DNA of 49,343 nt, taken from assembly GCA_028388995.1 (NCBI GenBank), contig JAOEQC010000006.1:1-49343 (forward strand). The letters are read 5' to 3'. The notes below the pieces were generated by a model that worked only from the letters and a program-made list of their open reading frames with translations, was not told the DNA's origin and searched no databases. Shown piece by piece: positions 42,827-49,343 of this stretch; position 1 is the stretch's first letter, and each line of letters begins with the position of its first letter. The DNA is from Ascidiaceihabitans sp. (GTDB lineage: Bacteria > Pseudomonadota > Alphaproteobacteria > Rhodobacterales > Rhodobacteraceae). A program made the position numbers and the translations under genes.

Positions 42827-44113
42827 TTAAGACGCTTTGGTCAGCACTGCGATATAGAAACCATCCATGCCACCCAAATCTGGCCAATAGTCTGGACGCA
42901 AACGCAAACCGCCCTCGGTCGTTGTCCAAGTCGGATCAACGCCTTCAATACCCAACGCATCACGATTCACACTCATATCTGGATGACGCTTTAACGCCTC
43001 TTCAACTTGAACTTCGCCTTCATCCGGCAAAAGCGAACATGTGCAAAACACCAAACGCCCGCCAGGTTTTAGCAAAGTCCATGCGTGATCTAGAATGCGC
43101 GCCTGAAGATCAATCAGCTCACCAAATTCTGAGCCATCTTTTGCATGTGGAAGATCAGGATGCCGGCGGATCGTACCCGTTGCAGAACATGGGGCATCCA
43201 GCAAGATCGCATCAAATTCACCCTCAATGGTAAGGGCATCAGCCACACGAACATCTGCTTTCAATCCAACGCGCGCCAAGTTTTCTTCGACACGCGCCAT
43301 GCGGGATCTAGAAACATCAACGGCCGTAACATTCGCCCCCATTGCCGACAATTGCATCGTCTTGCCACCTGGGGCCGCGCAAAGATCCAGAACATTTTCA
43401 CCATCCTCTGGCGCAAGGATTCGCGCAGGGATTGCCGCAGCTGCATCCTGAACCCACCAAGCACCTTCGCTATAGCCATCCATTGTCGATACCTGACCAG
43501 CATCAGCCAAACGAACAGACCCTGTCGGCAAAACTGATCCACCAACACGAGCGGCCAACGCTGCAGCGTCACCATCAAGTGGTGTCAAATCCAAAGGCGC
43601 CCCAGCGAAATGTGCAATTTCCATAATCGCCATCGCCTCGTTACCCCAAGCTTGGGACAGTGGGCTTCGCAACCATTTCGGCATACGTGGGGGGCGCAAA
43701 GCGTGCCAAGCCGCTGGCCCAGTGGCCGCAACCTTGCGCAAAACTGCGTTGGTTAGACCTTTTAGCTTACCGTATCGCTTATGCCCAGAAATCAACTGAA
43801 CCATCGCATTGACCACGCCGTGTGCAGCTGCGCCTTGGCACAACTCAACGGTCCCAACCCGCAACACATTGCGCACCATTAGCGGTGGATTTTTCTGCAG
43901 ATGTTTATGAAGCACTCGATCAGCGCGTTCCAAGCCACGCAACGTTTCAGTTGCCAGCCGTTGGGCCCGCGCCCGATCTGCGGGTTCCAATTTATCAAGC
44001 GCACCAGCGGCTAGGACTTCGGACATCAATTTACCCTCACCCAGAACCTGATCCAACACATAAACTGCGCTTCTCCGCGCTTGGACGCCTGTATCGATGC
44101 GCTTGTCTGTCAT
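42827..44113 (-). CDS. rsmB: 16S rRNA (cytosine-967-C5)-methyltransferase RsmB-like
   Basis: A 428-residue RNA m5C methyltransferase. The N-terminal NusB-like RNA-binding domain (about residues 8-130) is followed by a SAM domain with DLCAAPGGKTMQL, the catalytic-cleft Cys in LLDAPCSATGT, and the nucleophile Cys in FCTCSLLPDEGE. The frame extends to 44251, but ATG 44113 has GAAGGA 8 bases ahead and yields the usual N-terminus. The next gene downstream is the heparinase-family gene after 82 bases. Confidence 0.93.
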   Translation of the reverse strand: MTDKRIDTGVQARRSAVYVLDQVLGEGKLMSEVLAAGALDKLEPADRARAQRLATETLRGLERADRVLHKHLQKNPPLMVRNVLRVGTVELCQGAAAHGVVNAMVQLISGHKRYGKLKGLTNAVLRKVAATGPAAWHALRPPRMPKWLRSPLSQAWGNEAMAIMEIAHFAGAPLDLTPLDGDAAALAARVGGSVLPTGSVRLADAGQVSTMDGYSEGAWWVQDAAAAIPARILAPEDGENVLDLCAAPGGKTMQLSAMGANVTAVDVSRSRMARVEENLARVGLKADVRVADALTIEGEFDAILLDAPCSATGTIRRHPDLPHAKDGSEFGELIDLQARILDHAWTLLKPGGRLVFCTCSLLPDEGEVQVEEALKRHPDMSVNRDALGIEGVDPTWTTTEGGLRLRPDYWPDLGGMDGFYIAVLTKAS

Positions 44114-44214
44114 TGAATTGATCCTTCGCCATTCGCGTCGCAATTTCGTTACAGGGCTTGTCCCTGACAAGGCTCGGCGTATATCAACGTCATGGCCGCA
44201 AAGGAACCCAATCG

Positions 44215-44391
44215 ATGACTGATATCTCAAAGGATTTACCCGAAGCCGCAAAACGTGCGCTAGCAGAGGCCGAAACGCGCCGCAAAGAACAGGGCGAATT
44301 CAAGCTACCAACTGAATTGGGCGGCCGAAAAGGACCAGAACCAGTTCGTTTTGGAGATTGGGAAAGAAAAGGGATCGCCGTCGATTTTTAG
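44215..44391 (+). CDS. DUF1674 protein, succinate dehydrogenase assembly factor 4-like
   Basis: A 58-residue protein ending GPEPVRFGDWERKGIAVDF, the hallmark of DUF1674/SdhAF4. In mitochondria SDHAF4 binds flavinated SDHA; the bacterial form is assumed to do the same. ATG 44215 has AAGGAA about 8 bases upstream; an upstream extension to 44158 is not homologous. It is divergent from rsmB and convergent with the small secreted protein. Confidence 0.9.
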   Translation: MTDISKDLPEAAKRALAEAETRRKEQGEFKLPTELGGRKGPEPVRFGDWERKGIAVDF

Positions 44392-44403
44392 GAGATCACA
44401 AAT

Positions 44404-44760
44404 CTAATTCAGTTTGAAGTCGGCTGAATCGCCTTCACCACGATCAGAAGTGAAACGAACGCGCCCTTCGCTGGCACGCACCTCTTGACAGTTAAAGCCC
44501 AATTCGAACCCATCCCAATAAAGGCTCCGACAAAAGAACCCATCGCGCCACATCCAGTCGCCTGTGACAGGCCAGAGTGCGCCTTTGCCCGAAATGCTTC
44601 CATCTTCTGCAACTTTAATTTTGATCAGAGGGCGTGAAAGGGTTTTACCGGTAATCAAACGTACAAAATCAGATTGGCTGCTAACAATTGCCAATTCAGC
44701 CGAAGCAGACCCAGCAAACAAAGCTACGGCACATCCAAGAGCGAGCGATCGTTTTCGCAT
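44404..44760 (-). CDS. Small secreted protein of unknown function
   Basis: A 118-residue protein with a signal peptide (MRKRSLALGCAVALFAGSASA). The mature part has a conserved-looking pattern: GKTLSRPLIKIKV, then SGKGALWPVTGDWMWRDGFFCRSLYW, two Cys that may form a disulfide, and RFTSDRGEGDSADFKL. From memory, homologues in Rhodobacterales are sometimes labelled dihydrodipicolinate reductase, probably because dapB is next to them; this sequence has no Rossmann motif and is not that enzyme. Its stop is 12 bases from the convergent DUF1674 stop. Confidence 0.8.
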   Translation of the reverse strand: MRKRSLALGCAVALFAGSASAELAIVSSQSDFVRLITGKTLSRPLIKIKVAEDGSISGKGALWPVTGDWMWRDGFFCRSLYWDGFELGFNCQEVRASEGRVRFTSDRGEGDSADFKLN

Positions 44761-44885
44761 AACGTTTTTCCCTATGTACGTGTTACCAACATTACGCGGC
44801 CTAGCTGGTACCGGATCACTTTGTAGGGCAAGACTGTGGCCAAACTTAAGCTATTGGGGCGAATTCGCGCCTAATTGAAAGTAAA

Positions 44886-45701
44886 TCAGTCGTTCAGTCC
44901 TAGCACATCCAACATGTCATATTCACCGGGCGTTTGGTTAACCCCCCACAACGCAGCCTTCAACGCACCACGTGCGAACACGGCGCGATCAGTCGCCATG
45001 TGACGCAAAACTATGCGTTCACCCGCAGCCGCAAACATAACGTCATGTTCACCCACAATGTCGCCACCACGGATCGCGCTAAAACCAATGTCGCCACGCT
45101 TGCGGGCACCAGTGATCCCGTGACGGCCACTGTCCATTGCATCTATTAGCGCAACGCCACGGCCCTCAGCAGCCGCTTCACCCAACATCAATGCAGTGCC
45201 TGACGGCGCATCCACTTTGTGGTGGTGATGCGCTTCGATCACTTCGATATCAAAATCTTCATCCAAGGCAGCCGCAACTTTCTTCGTAAGTTGAGTCAAC
45301 AAATTCACACCCATGCTCATGTTACCTGCACGCACAATGACAGCACGGTCAGCAAATGGCGCAAGCAGTGCTACCTCATCCGCAGTCATGCCGGTGGTAC
45401 CGATCACATGAACAACGCCAGCATTCGCAGCCATTTCGGCAAACGCGACTGTGGCAGACGGCGCAGTGAAGTCGATGACGACCTTTGCGTTGGATATAGC
45501 CGCTTGTGCATCATCCGTTACAAAAACGCCTTGCGCCGAGCCGCCCATCGCCTCGCCCACGTCACGACCAACCCAGCCATGCCCAGAACGTTCGATTGCA
45601 CCAACAAGCGTTGCTCGATCGCTGTCGTTGATCACTTTGATCAGCATTTGGCCCATCCGGCCGGAAGCTCCTGTCACAACAATTCCTGGCAATGTGGTCA
45701 T
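44886..45701 (-). CDS. dapB: 4-hydroxy-tetrahydrodipicolinate reductase
   Basis: A 271-residue NAD(P)H-dependent enzyme of lysine/diaminopimelate synthesis. The N-terminal Rossmann motif is [13 protein letters not shown]; the active-site block is [17 protein letters not shown] with the catalytic His pair and Lys. [10 protein letters not shown] and [10 protein letters not shown] are also conserved. The frame extends to 45764, but ATG 45701 has AAGGA about 8 bases upstream and gives the usual N-terminus. It is divergent from rbfA; their start codons are 92 bases apart. Confidence 0.96.
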   Translation of the reverse strand: MTTLPGIVVTGASGRMGQMLIKVINDSDRATLVGAIERSGHGWVGRDVGEAMGGSAQGVFVTDDAQAAISNAKVVIDFTAPSATVAFAEMAANAGVVHVIGTTGMTADEVALLAPFADRAVIVRAGNMSMGVNLLTQLTKKVAAALDEDFDIEVIEAHHHHKVDAPSGTALMLGEAAAEGRGVALIDAMDSGRHGITGARKRGDIGFSAIRGGDIVGEHDVMFAAAGERIVLRHMATDRAVFARGALKAALWGVNQTPGEYDMLDVLGLND

Positions 45702-45793
45702 TTCACTTATCCTTATCCGCGCATATTCGCTTAAACACCTATCCTGCCACGTGACGCTTGGCAAAGGGCACGAGTCGCCTTACATGCACTTTT

Positions 45794-46219
45794 ATGGCTA
45801 AGAACAAATCATCCGAAGGGCGCGGACCATCCCAGCGCCAATTGCGCGTCGGCGAATTAATTCGTCGCGCATTATCTGAAATCCTTTCACGCGGCGATGT
45901 TCATGACATCGAACTCAGCCGCATGTCGATTACTGTGGGCGAGGTACGGGTATCTGCCGATCTAAAGATCGCAACCTGTTACATCCTACCCTTGGGCGGT
46001 GAAGGCAAAGATGGCATTCTAAAGCTGTTGGCGAAGAACATGTATGACATCCGCAGAACGATCACCAAAAAGCTAGCGCTCAAACACTCACCAGAGTTGC
46101 GGTTTCAGTTGGATGACACGTACGATCAGATGGATGCGACACGTAAGATGTTGGCTCAAGAACATGTCGCACGCGACATCGCAAAAGTTGACGTTGAAGA
46201 GGTGGATACACCTGAATGA
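45794..46219 (+). CDS. rbfA: 30S ribosome-binding factor A
   Basis: A 141-residue RbfA needed for 16S rRNA 5' end maturation and cold growth. The N-terminal QRQLRVGELIRRALSEIL and the KH-like segment with VGEVRVSADLKIATCYI are typical, followed by a family region RFQLDDTYDQMD. ATG 45794 is the family start; no strong ribosome site is seen. The stop overlaps the glycosidase start by 4 bases. truB follows one gene later, a usual pairing for ribosome/tRNA genes. Confidence 0.93.
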   Translation: MAKNKSSEGRGPSQRQLRVGELIRRALSEILSRGDVHDIELSRMSITVGEVRVSADLKIATCYILPLGGEGKDGILKLLAKNMYDIRRTITKKLALKHSPELRFQLDDTYDQMDATRKMLAQEHVARDIAKVDVEEVDTPE

Positions 46220-46950
46220 TTTTGCGGGCCGCGTTGGCATGGATGGTTATGTTTGGAGTGGCACAAGCAGCCACTTGTGAGGATGTGACCTACGCCGACA
46301 ACGCCTACTCAACCTGCACTGTTGATATGAACGCTGAAACCCTGCGCCTGTTTTTGAACGATGACGCGGGCGTACCCTATGGTCACTTTGGGATCCTAAA
46401 CAGTGCGCTCCAGGGCTCTGGCGAAACGCTTGATTTTGCGATGAACGCCGGAATGTATCACGAAGACCGTTCCCCTGTTGGTCACCACATCGAAGATGGC
46501 GTGGAAATCATGCGCGTTATCCCCAATGCAGGCCCGGGTAATTTTGGCCTGCTGCCAAACGGTGTTCTGTGTTTGCAAGATAAGCAGGCCAACGTGATCG
46601 AAACATTGCGCTACCTTGATGAAAAACCAGCCTGCACATATGCGACCCAATCCGGCCCAATGCTGGTCATTGACAGCGAACTGCACCCGCGTTTTTTAGC
46701 CACCGGCACATCGCGTTACATCCGCAATGCTGTCGGAACAACGGCTGACGGGACCACGGCCGTTTTCGCCATTTCAAACGACATCGTCACATTCCACGAA
46801 TTTGGCAGCTTCTTTCGCGACCACCTAAAATTACCCCAAGCCTTGTTCATGGATGGTAATGTCAGCCGACTATACGCCCCACAGATAGGGCGTAACGATA
46901 TTGGTCGCCGCCTTGGACCAATCATTGGCACAGTCGTTCCTGCGAATTGA
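46216..46950 (+). CDS. Phosphodiester glycosidase family (DUF2233) secreted protein
   Basis: A 244-residue protein with a signal peptide (MILRAALAWMVMFGVAQAA). The core has FAMNAGMYHEDRSPVGHHI, the NAGPA/phosphodiester glycosidase signature with Asn and Gly, then ATQSGPMLVIDSELHP and RNAVGTTADG, and near the end ALFMDGNVSRLY. The family removes N-acetylglucosamine phosphodiester caps or related groups from surface glycans; the bacterial substrate is unknown. It starts inside the rbfA stop (ATGA) and precedes truB by 64 bases. Confidence 0.9.
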   Translation: MILRAALAWMVMFGVAQAATCEDVTYADNAYSTCTVDMNAETLRLFLNDDAGVPYGHFGILNSALQGSGETLDFAMNAGMYHEDRSPVGHHIEDGVEIMRVIPNAGPGNFGLLPNGVLCLQDKQANVIETLRYLDEKPACTYATQSGPMLVIDSELHPRFLATGTSRYIRNAVGTTADGTTAVFAISNDIVTFHEFGSFFRDHLKLPQALFMDGNVSRLYAPQIGRNDIGRRLGPIIGTVVPAN

Positions 46951-47014
46951 CAGCACTCTGCACGCGCGATACTCGGCCATTCTGCTTTGATGACATTCTC
47001 GATAGGACAAACAC

Positions 47015-47920
47015 ATGGGCCGTACACGTAAAGGACGCGATATTTCTGGATGGTTGGTTGTAGATAAACCAGCAGGCCTAACGTCGACTGCTGTAGTGAA
47101 CAAAGTGAAGTGGGCATTTGATGCGAAAAAGGCGGGCCACGCGGGCACCCTTGATCCCGATGCCACTGGTGTTCTGGCTGTTGCTTTGGGTGAGGCCACA
47201 AAGACCGTACCCTACATCACAGATGCCTTGAAAGCTTACACCTTCACAGTCCGTCTTGGTCAGTCGACCAACACTGATGATGCAGAAGGCGATATTCTGA
47301 AAACATCTGACGCACGCCCAGAAGACGCACAAATCAAAGACGCACTGGGCCAATTCATTGGCGACATCATGCAAGTTCCGCCACAGTTTTCAGCGGTAAA
47401 GATCGACGGCCAACGCGCTTATAAACTGGCACGTGACGGTGAAGACCTTGAATTGGCAGCACGCCCTTTGTGGGTCGACGAATTGATTATGACTGATCGC
47501 CCAGACGCCGATCACGTCACACTTGAAATGACATGTGGCAAAGGCGGTTATGTTCGCTCAATCGCACGTGATTTGGGCGAAGCATTGGGTTGTTTCGGAC
47601 ACGTGCGCGAGTTGCGCCGCATCTGGTCTGGTCCTTTCGATGCTGCTGATGGCATCTCTATTGAGCAGATCAACGAACTGGCAAAGCAGCCAGAGTTAGA
47701 CAAGTATTTACGCCCCCTTGAAGAGGGATTGCAGGATCTATCGCAGGTCAGCGCCACAGCTGAAGGAGCCGTGCGTATGCGCAATGGCAACCCCGGCATG
47801 GTGATGGCATCTGATGTCGAATACGGCGACGAATGTTGGGCCTCTTTGGATGGCAAAGCCGTTGCGGTAGGTCGCTACAAGGCTGGCGAACTTCACCCCA
47901 GCCGCGTGTTCAATACCTAA
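47015..47920 (+). CDS. truB: tRNA pseudouridine(55) synthase
   Basis: A 301-residue TruB. The N-terminal [13 protein letters not shown] precedes the catalytic motif [10 protein letters not shown] with Asp47. The segment [20 protein letters not shown] and [16 protein letters not shown] are conserved. The C-terminal PUA-like part follows. ATG 47015 has AGGA about 8 bases ahead. The gene is 64 bases after the glycosidase and 6 bases before the DUF1643 gene. Confidence 0.96.
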   Translation: MGRTRKGRDISGWLVVDKPAGLTSTAVVNKVKWAFDAKKAGHAGTLDPDATGVLAVALGEATKTVPYITDALKAYTFTVRLGQSTNTDDAEGDILKTSDARPEDAQIKDALGQFIGDIMQVPPQFSAVKIDGQRAYKLARDGEDLELAARPLWVDELIMTDRPDADHVTLEMTCGKGGYVRSIARDLGEALGCFGHVRELRRIWSGPFDAADGISIEQINELAKQPELDKYLRPLEEGLQDLSQVSATAEGAVRMRNGNPGMVMASDVEYGDECWASLDGKAVAVGRYKAGELHPSRVFNT

Positions 47921-47926
47921 GCGGTC

Positions 47927-48442
47927 ATGATCACGCGCACCCACACCAAGGGCGATGCGCCCTCAACAGCTGTCTACTCGGACTGCGAACGCTACCGCTA
48001 TAGTTTGACGCGTGTGTGGGATGATCAGGCTAACAAAGTGCTGTTTGTGATGCTCAACCCATCAACCGCCACTGAGGTGCAAAACGATCCAACAGTTGAG
48101 CGCTGTGAGCGCCGCGCCCGCACCCTTGGGTTTGGTGGTTTTCGGGTCACCAACATCTTTGCTTGGCGCGATACGGACCCGCGCAATATGAAGGCTGCCA
48201 TTGATCCCATTGGCCCTCACAATGATGCCATTTTGGTTGAAAGCGTAGCTTGGGCCGACACCATTGTTGCAGCTTGGGGGACGCACGGCATTCATATGAA
48301 CCGCGGTTCGCAAGTGGCTGTCTTGCTTAAAACAACGCAGCGGCCATTATTCCACTTGGGCCTCTCAAAACAAGGGCATCCCAAGCATCCGCTTTATCTG
48401 CCATACACCCAACAGCCAGAACGCTGGCAAAGCGTTTCATAA
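47927..48442 (+). CDS. DUF1643 family protein
   Basis: A 171-residue protein with the DUF1643 pattern: RYSLTRVWDD near residue 25, VMLNPSTATEVQNDPTVERC, then FGGFRVTNIFAWRDTDPRNM and WGTHGIHMNRG. No function is established for this family; the conserved Asn-Pro-Ser and Asp residues suggest an enzyme. It starts 6 bases after truB and is likely co-transcribed with it. A weak hairpin (CCCA...TGGG, 48459-48473) with CTCTTT follows and may be a terminator. Confidence 0.88.
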   Translation: MITRTHTKGDAPSTAVYSDCERYRYSLTRVWDDQANKVLFVMLNPSTATEVQNDPTVERCERRARTLGFGGFRVTNIFAWRDTDPRNMKAAIDPIGPHNDAILVESVAWADTIVAAWGTHGIHMNRGSQVAVLLKTTQRPLFHLGLSKQGHPKHPLYLPYTQQPERWQSVS

Positions 48443-48479
48443 TCAAAAGTCTCGTTAACCCAATAGTACTGGGCTCTTT

Positions 48480-49190
48480 GTAGCGAAGGTAGGCATGCTT
48501 TTGACCAATTCTACCATGCAAACATCAAGAGCGACTTGATCGATGATTTTAGTCGCCTGTTCAGCTTTGATGCGAATTGGCTAAGCTTGATAAACCGAAC
48601 AATATCACCTGAGACAACAACGTTGTGGGCTGTTGCGCTACGTTCGTCCCATGACGAAGTTTTACAGAGTACTTCAATCACGTTACGCACATCCACTAAG
48701 CTTTTTAAGTTGTTTAGCTATTGCTGGATCCATGAGGTGCTCAAAATCGTCGCCATCAGGTAAATCTGCCTAATTAATTTACTTATTAGCGGCTCTTGCA
48801 AGACGATCAACCGTAAGTGATTTTGCGAGCTTCGCGTTGATTCCGGATCCAGTCGAGTGATCCCAATCAGTTGGAATGAGCGCTGTTACACCAAGAATAA
48901 TTGTTTCTGCTAATTTTCCATTACCCCAACTAATAACGCAGGTGGCTTCCTATTCATTCATAATCGGCATGTTAACGTACATCAAAATTAGACCATAAGA
49001 ACTCTTGTGGGCGGCTTTGACAGATTCTTCGCCCAGTGGAGCACAATCGTTATTGAATCCAAGGCGCATAACCATCTCGCTTAGAACGGTATGGTTGATT
49101 TGGTTATCCTCTAAGGTAAGAACAGATTCTTGAAAATTTGTGGGAGCAACCCATCCATCCGGGTTATGTAATTTTAATTACTCCAAAAAT
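48480..49190 (-). pseudogene. Remnant of a receiver-HPt phosphorelay gene (5'-truncated, multiple stops)
   Basis: Read on the minus strand from about 49180, one frame gives a receiver domain beginning ESVLTLEDNQINHTVLSEM at 49128-49072. The phosphoacceptor position in ILMDVNMP is Tyr (codon 48979-48977, LMYVNMP), and a TAG (48952-48950) stands where the receiver normally continues. The Lys-Pro pair is Lys-Ser (LAKSLTV). TAA and TAG follow; then MDPAIAKQLKKL and a shifted frame with ATAHNVVVSGDIVRFIKLSQ resembling an HPt helix with its His at 48627-48625. A further frameshift is near 48560. No start or kinase portion remains, and only 33 bases separate it from the next gene, so only the 3' part survives. 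This explains the gene-poor 780-base stretch 48443-49223. Confidence 0.75.
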
Positions 49191-49223
49191 CTCCACGGCG
49201 TAACATTGAGAACCAAAGGCGAT

Positions 49224-49343
49224 TTAACTCTTTTTAACCAGCCCGTATTTGTGCAGCTTCACGTATAGTGATTGCCGCGACAGGCCAAGCATTTCTGCGG
49301 CGGCCAGGCGGTTGTTTGACGTCATTTTCACGGCTGTTTCAAT
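49224..49343 (-). CDS. C-terminal Fis-type helix-turn-helix of a transcriptional regulator (PpsR/CrtJ-like), cut by window edge
   Basis: Only 39 residues and the stop are inside the window: TSNNRLAAAEMLGLSRQSLYVKLHKYGL is the C-terminal factor-for-inversion-type DNA-binding helix pair. This tail fits two families: PpsR/CrtJ, the repressor of photosynthesis genes in phototrophic alphaproteobacteria, and NtrC-type activators such as DctD. The phrase LGLSRQSLYVKL is frequent in PpsR. The neighbour upstream is outside the window, so the choice cannot be made from this sequence. Confidence 0.7.
   Translation of the reverse strand: METAVKMTSNNRLAAAEMLGLSRQSLYVKLHKYGLVKKS

Noticed and set aside
42813-42829. 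AATTTT-GCC-AAAATT dyad at the rsmB stop as a terminator
   Set aside because: AT-only short stem without a U-run in the needed direction; too weak.
48511-48763. Short open frames of 60-75 residues in the 3' gene-poor region
   Set aside because: They are fragments or shadows of the decayed REC-HPt gene; the minus-strand piece 48511-48696 is part of its HPt section.
1-49343. CRISPR arrays, tRNA or rRNA genes, insertion sequences, phage genes
   Set aside because: No regularly spaced repeats other than the 11-bp array, no cloverleaf or rRNA-like sequence, and no transposase, integrase or terminal inverted repeats were seen on reading both strands.

Overview
The window reads as chromosomal DNA of a marine alphaproteobacterium of the Rhodobacteraceae (Roseobacter group). 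The evidence is by recognition, not by search: a RpoE/ChrR singlet-oxygen module with TGATCC-type promoters, the gene order rsmB-heparinase-purH-lspA-DUF3035-M16-M16, a two-domain ALDH16 aldehyde dehydrogenase beside deoC, a single-polypeptide formate dehydrogenase alpha subunit, and many 1-4 base stop/start overlaps. G+C is moderate, about half by eye. I see no rRNA, tRNA, CRISPR array, insertion sequence or prophage. It is mostly a compact, ordinary chromosome region with two clear decaying genes.

Layout. (1) 1-1191: 3' part of an iron-type ABC permease. (2) 1238-10240, minus strand: a branched-chain-type (Liv/HAAT) ABC transporter framed by two acyl/aryl-CoA ligases, probably an import-and-activate system for a carboxylic acid. 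A small membrane protein gene sits inside it on the opposite strand. (3) 10456-13061, plus: a hybrid PAS histidine kinase and an OmpR-type regulator, divergent from the transporter operon and likely controlling it. (4) 13145-18713: a WGR protein, formate dehydrogenase, then histidine phosphatase, GST and saccharopine dehydrogenase. (5) 18721-24760: a five-gene minus-strand operon (FAD oxidoreductase, DUF1365, MFS, DUF3833, SDR) divergent from rpoE-chrR. Both directions carry a TGATCC-N18/19 promoter, so sigma RpoE probably drives its own operon and its target operon from one intergenic region. (6) 24839-25864: a broken ada gene. (7) 25906-28976: mutL-rmuC. (8) 29084-35529: class III aminotransferase, NCS2 nucleobase permease, deoC and ALDH16, suggesting nucleoside/deoxyribose use. 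(9) 35566-44113, minus: two M16 peptidases, a BamF-like lipoprotein, lspA, purH, a heparinase II/III protein and rsmB. (10) 44215-48442: SDH assembly factor, small secreted protein, dapB, rbfA, phosphodiester glycosidase, truB, DUF1643. (11) 48480-49190: remnant of a receiver-HPt phosphorelay gene. (12) 49224-49343: the C-terminal Fis-type helix-turn-helix of a regulator that resembles PpsR/CrtJ.

The most informative points are the paired RpoE promoters, the ada pseudogene (two frameshifts, two stops in place of expected codons, and loss of the N-terminal acceptor Cys), the REC-HPt remnant whose phosphoacceptor Asp is Tyr, the antisense SHOCT-like gene inside the Liv operon, four 11-bp tandem repeats between livG and livH, and a 10-bp-stem hairpin after the binding-protein gene. 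Gene starts were chosen by ribosome binding site, overlap with the upstream gene and family N-termini; several differ from the longest open frame.
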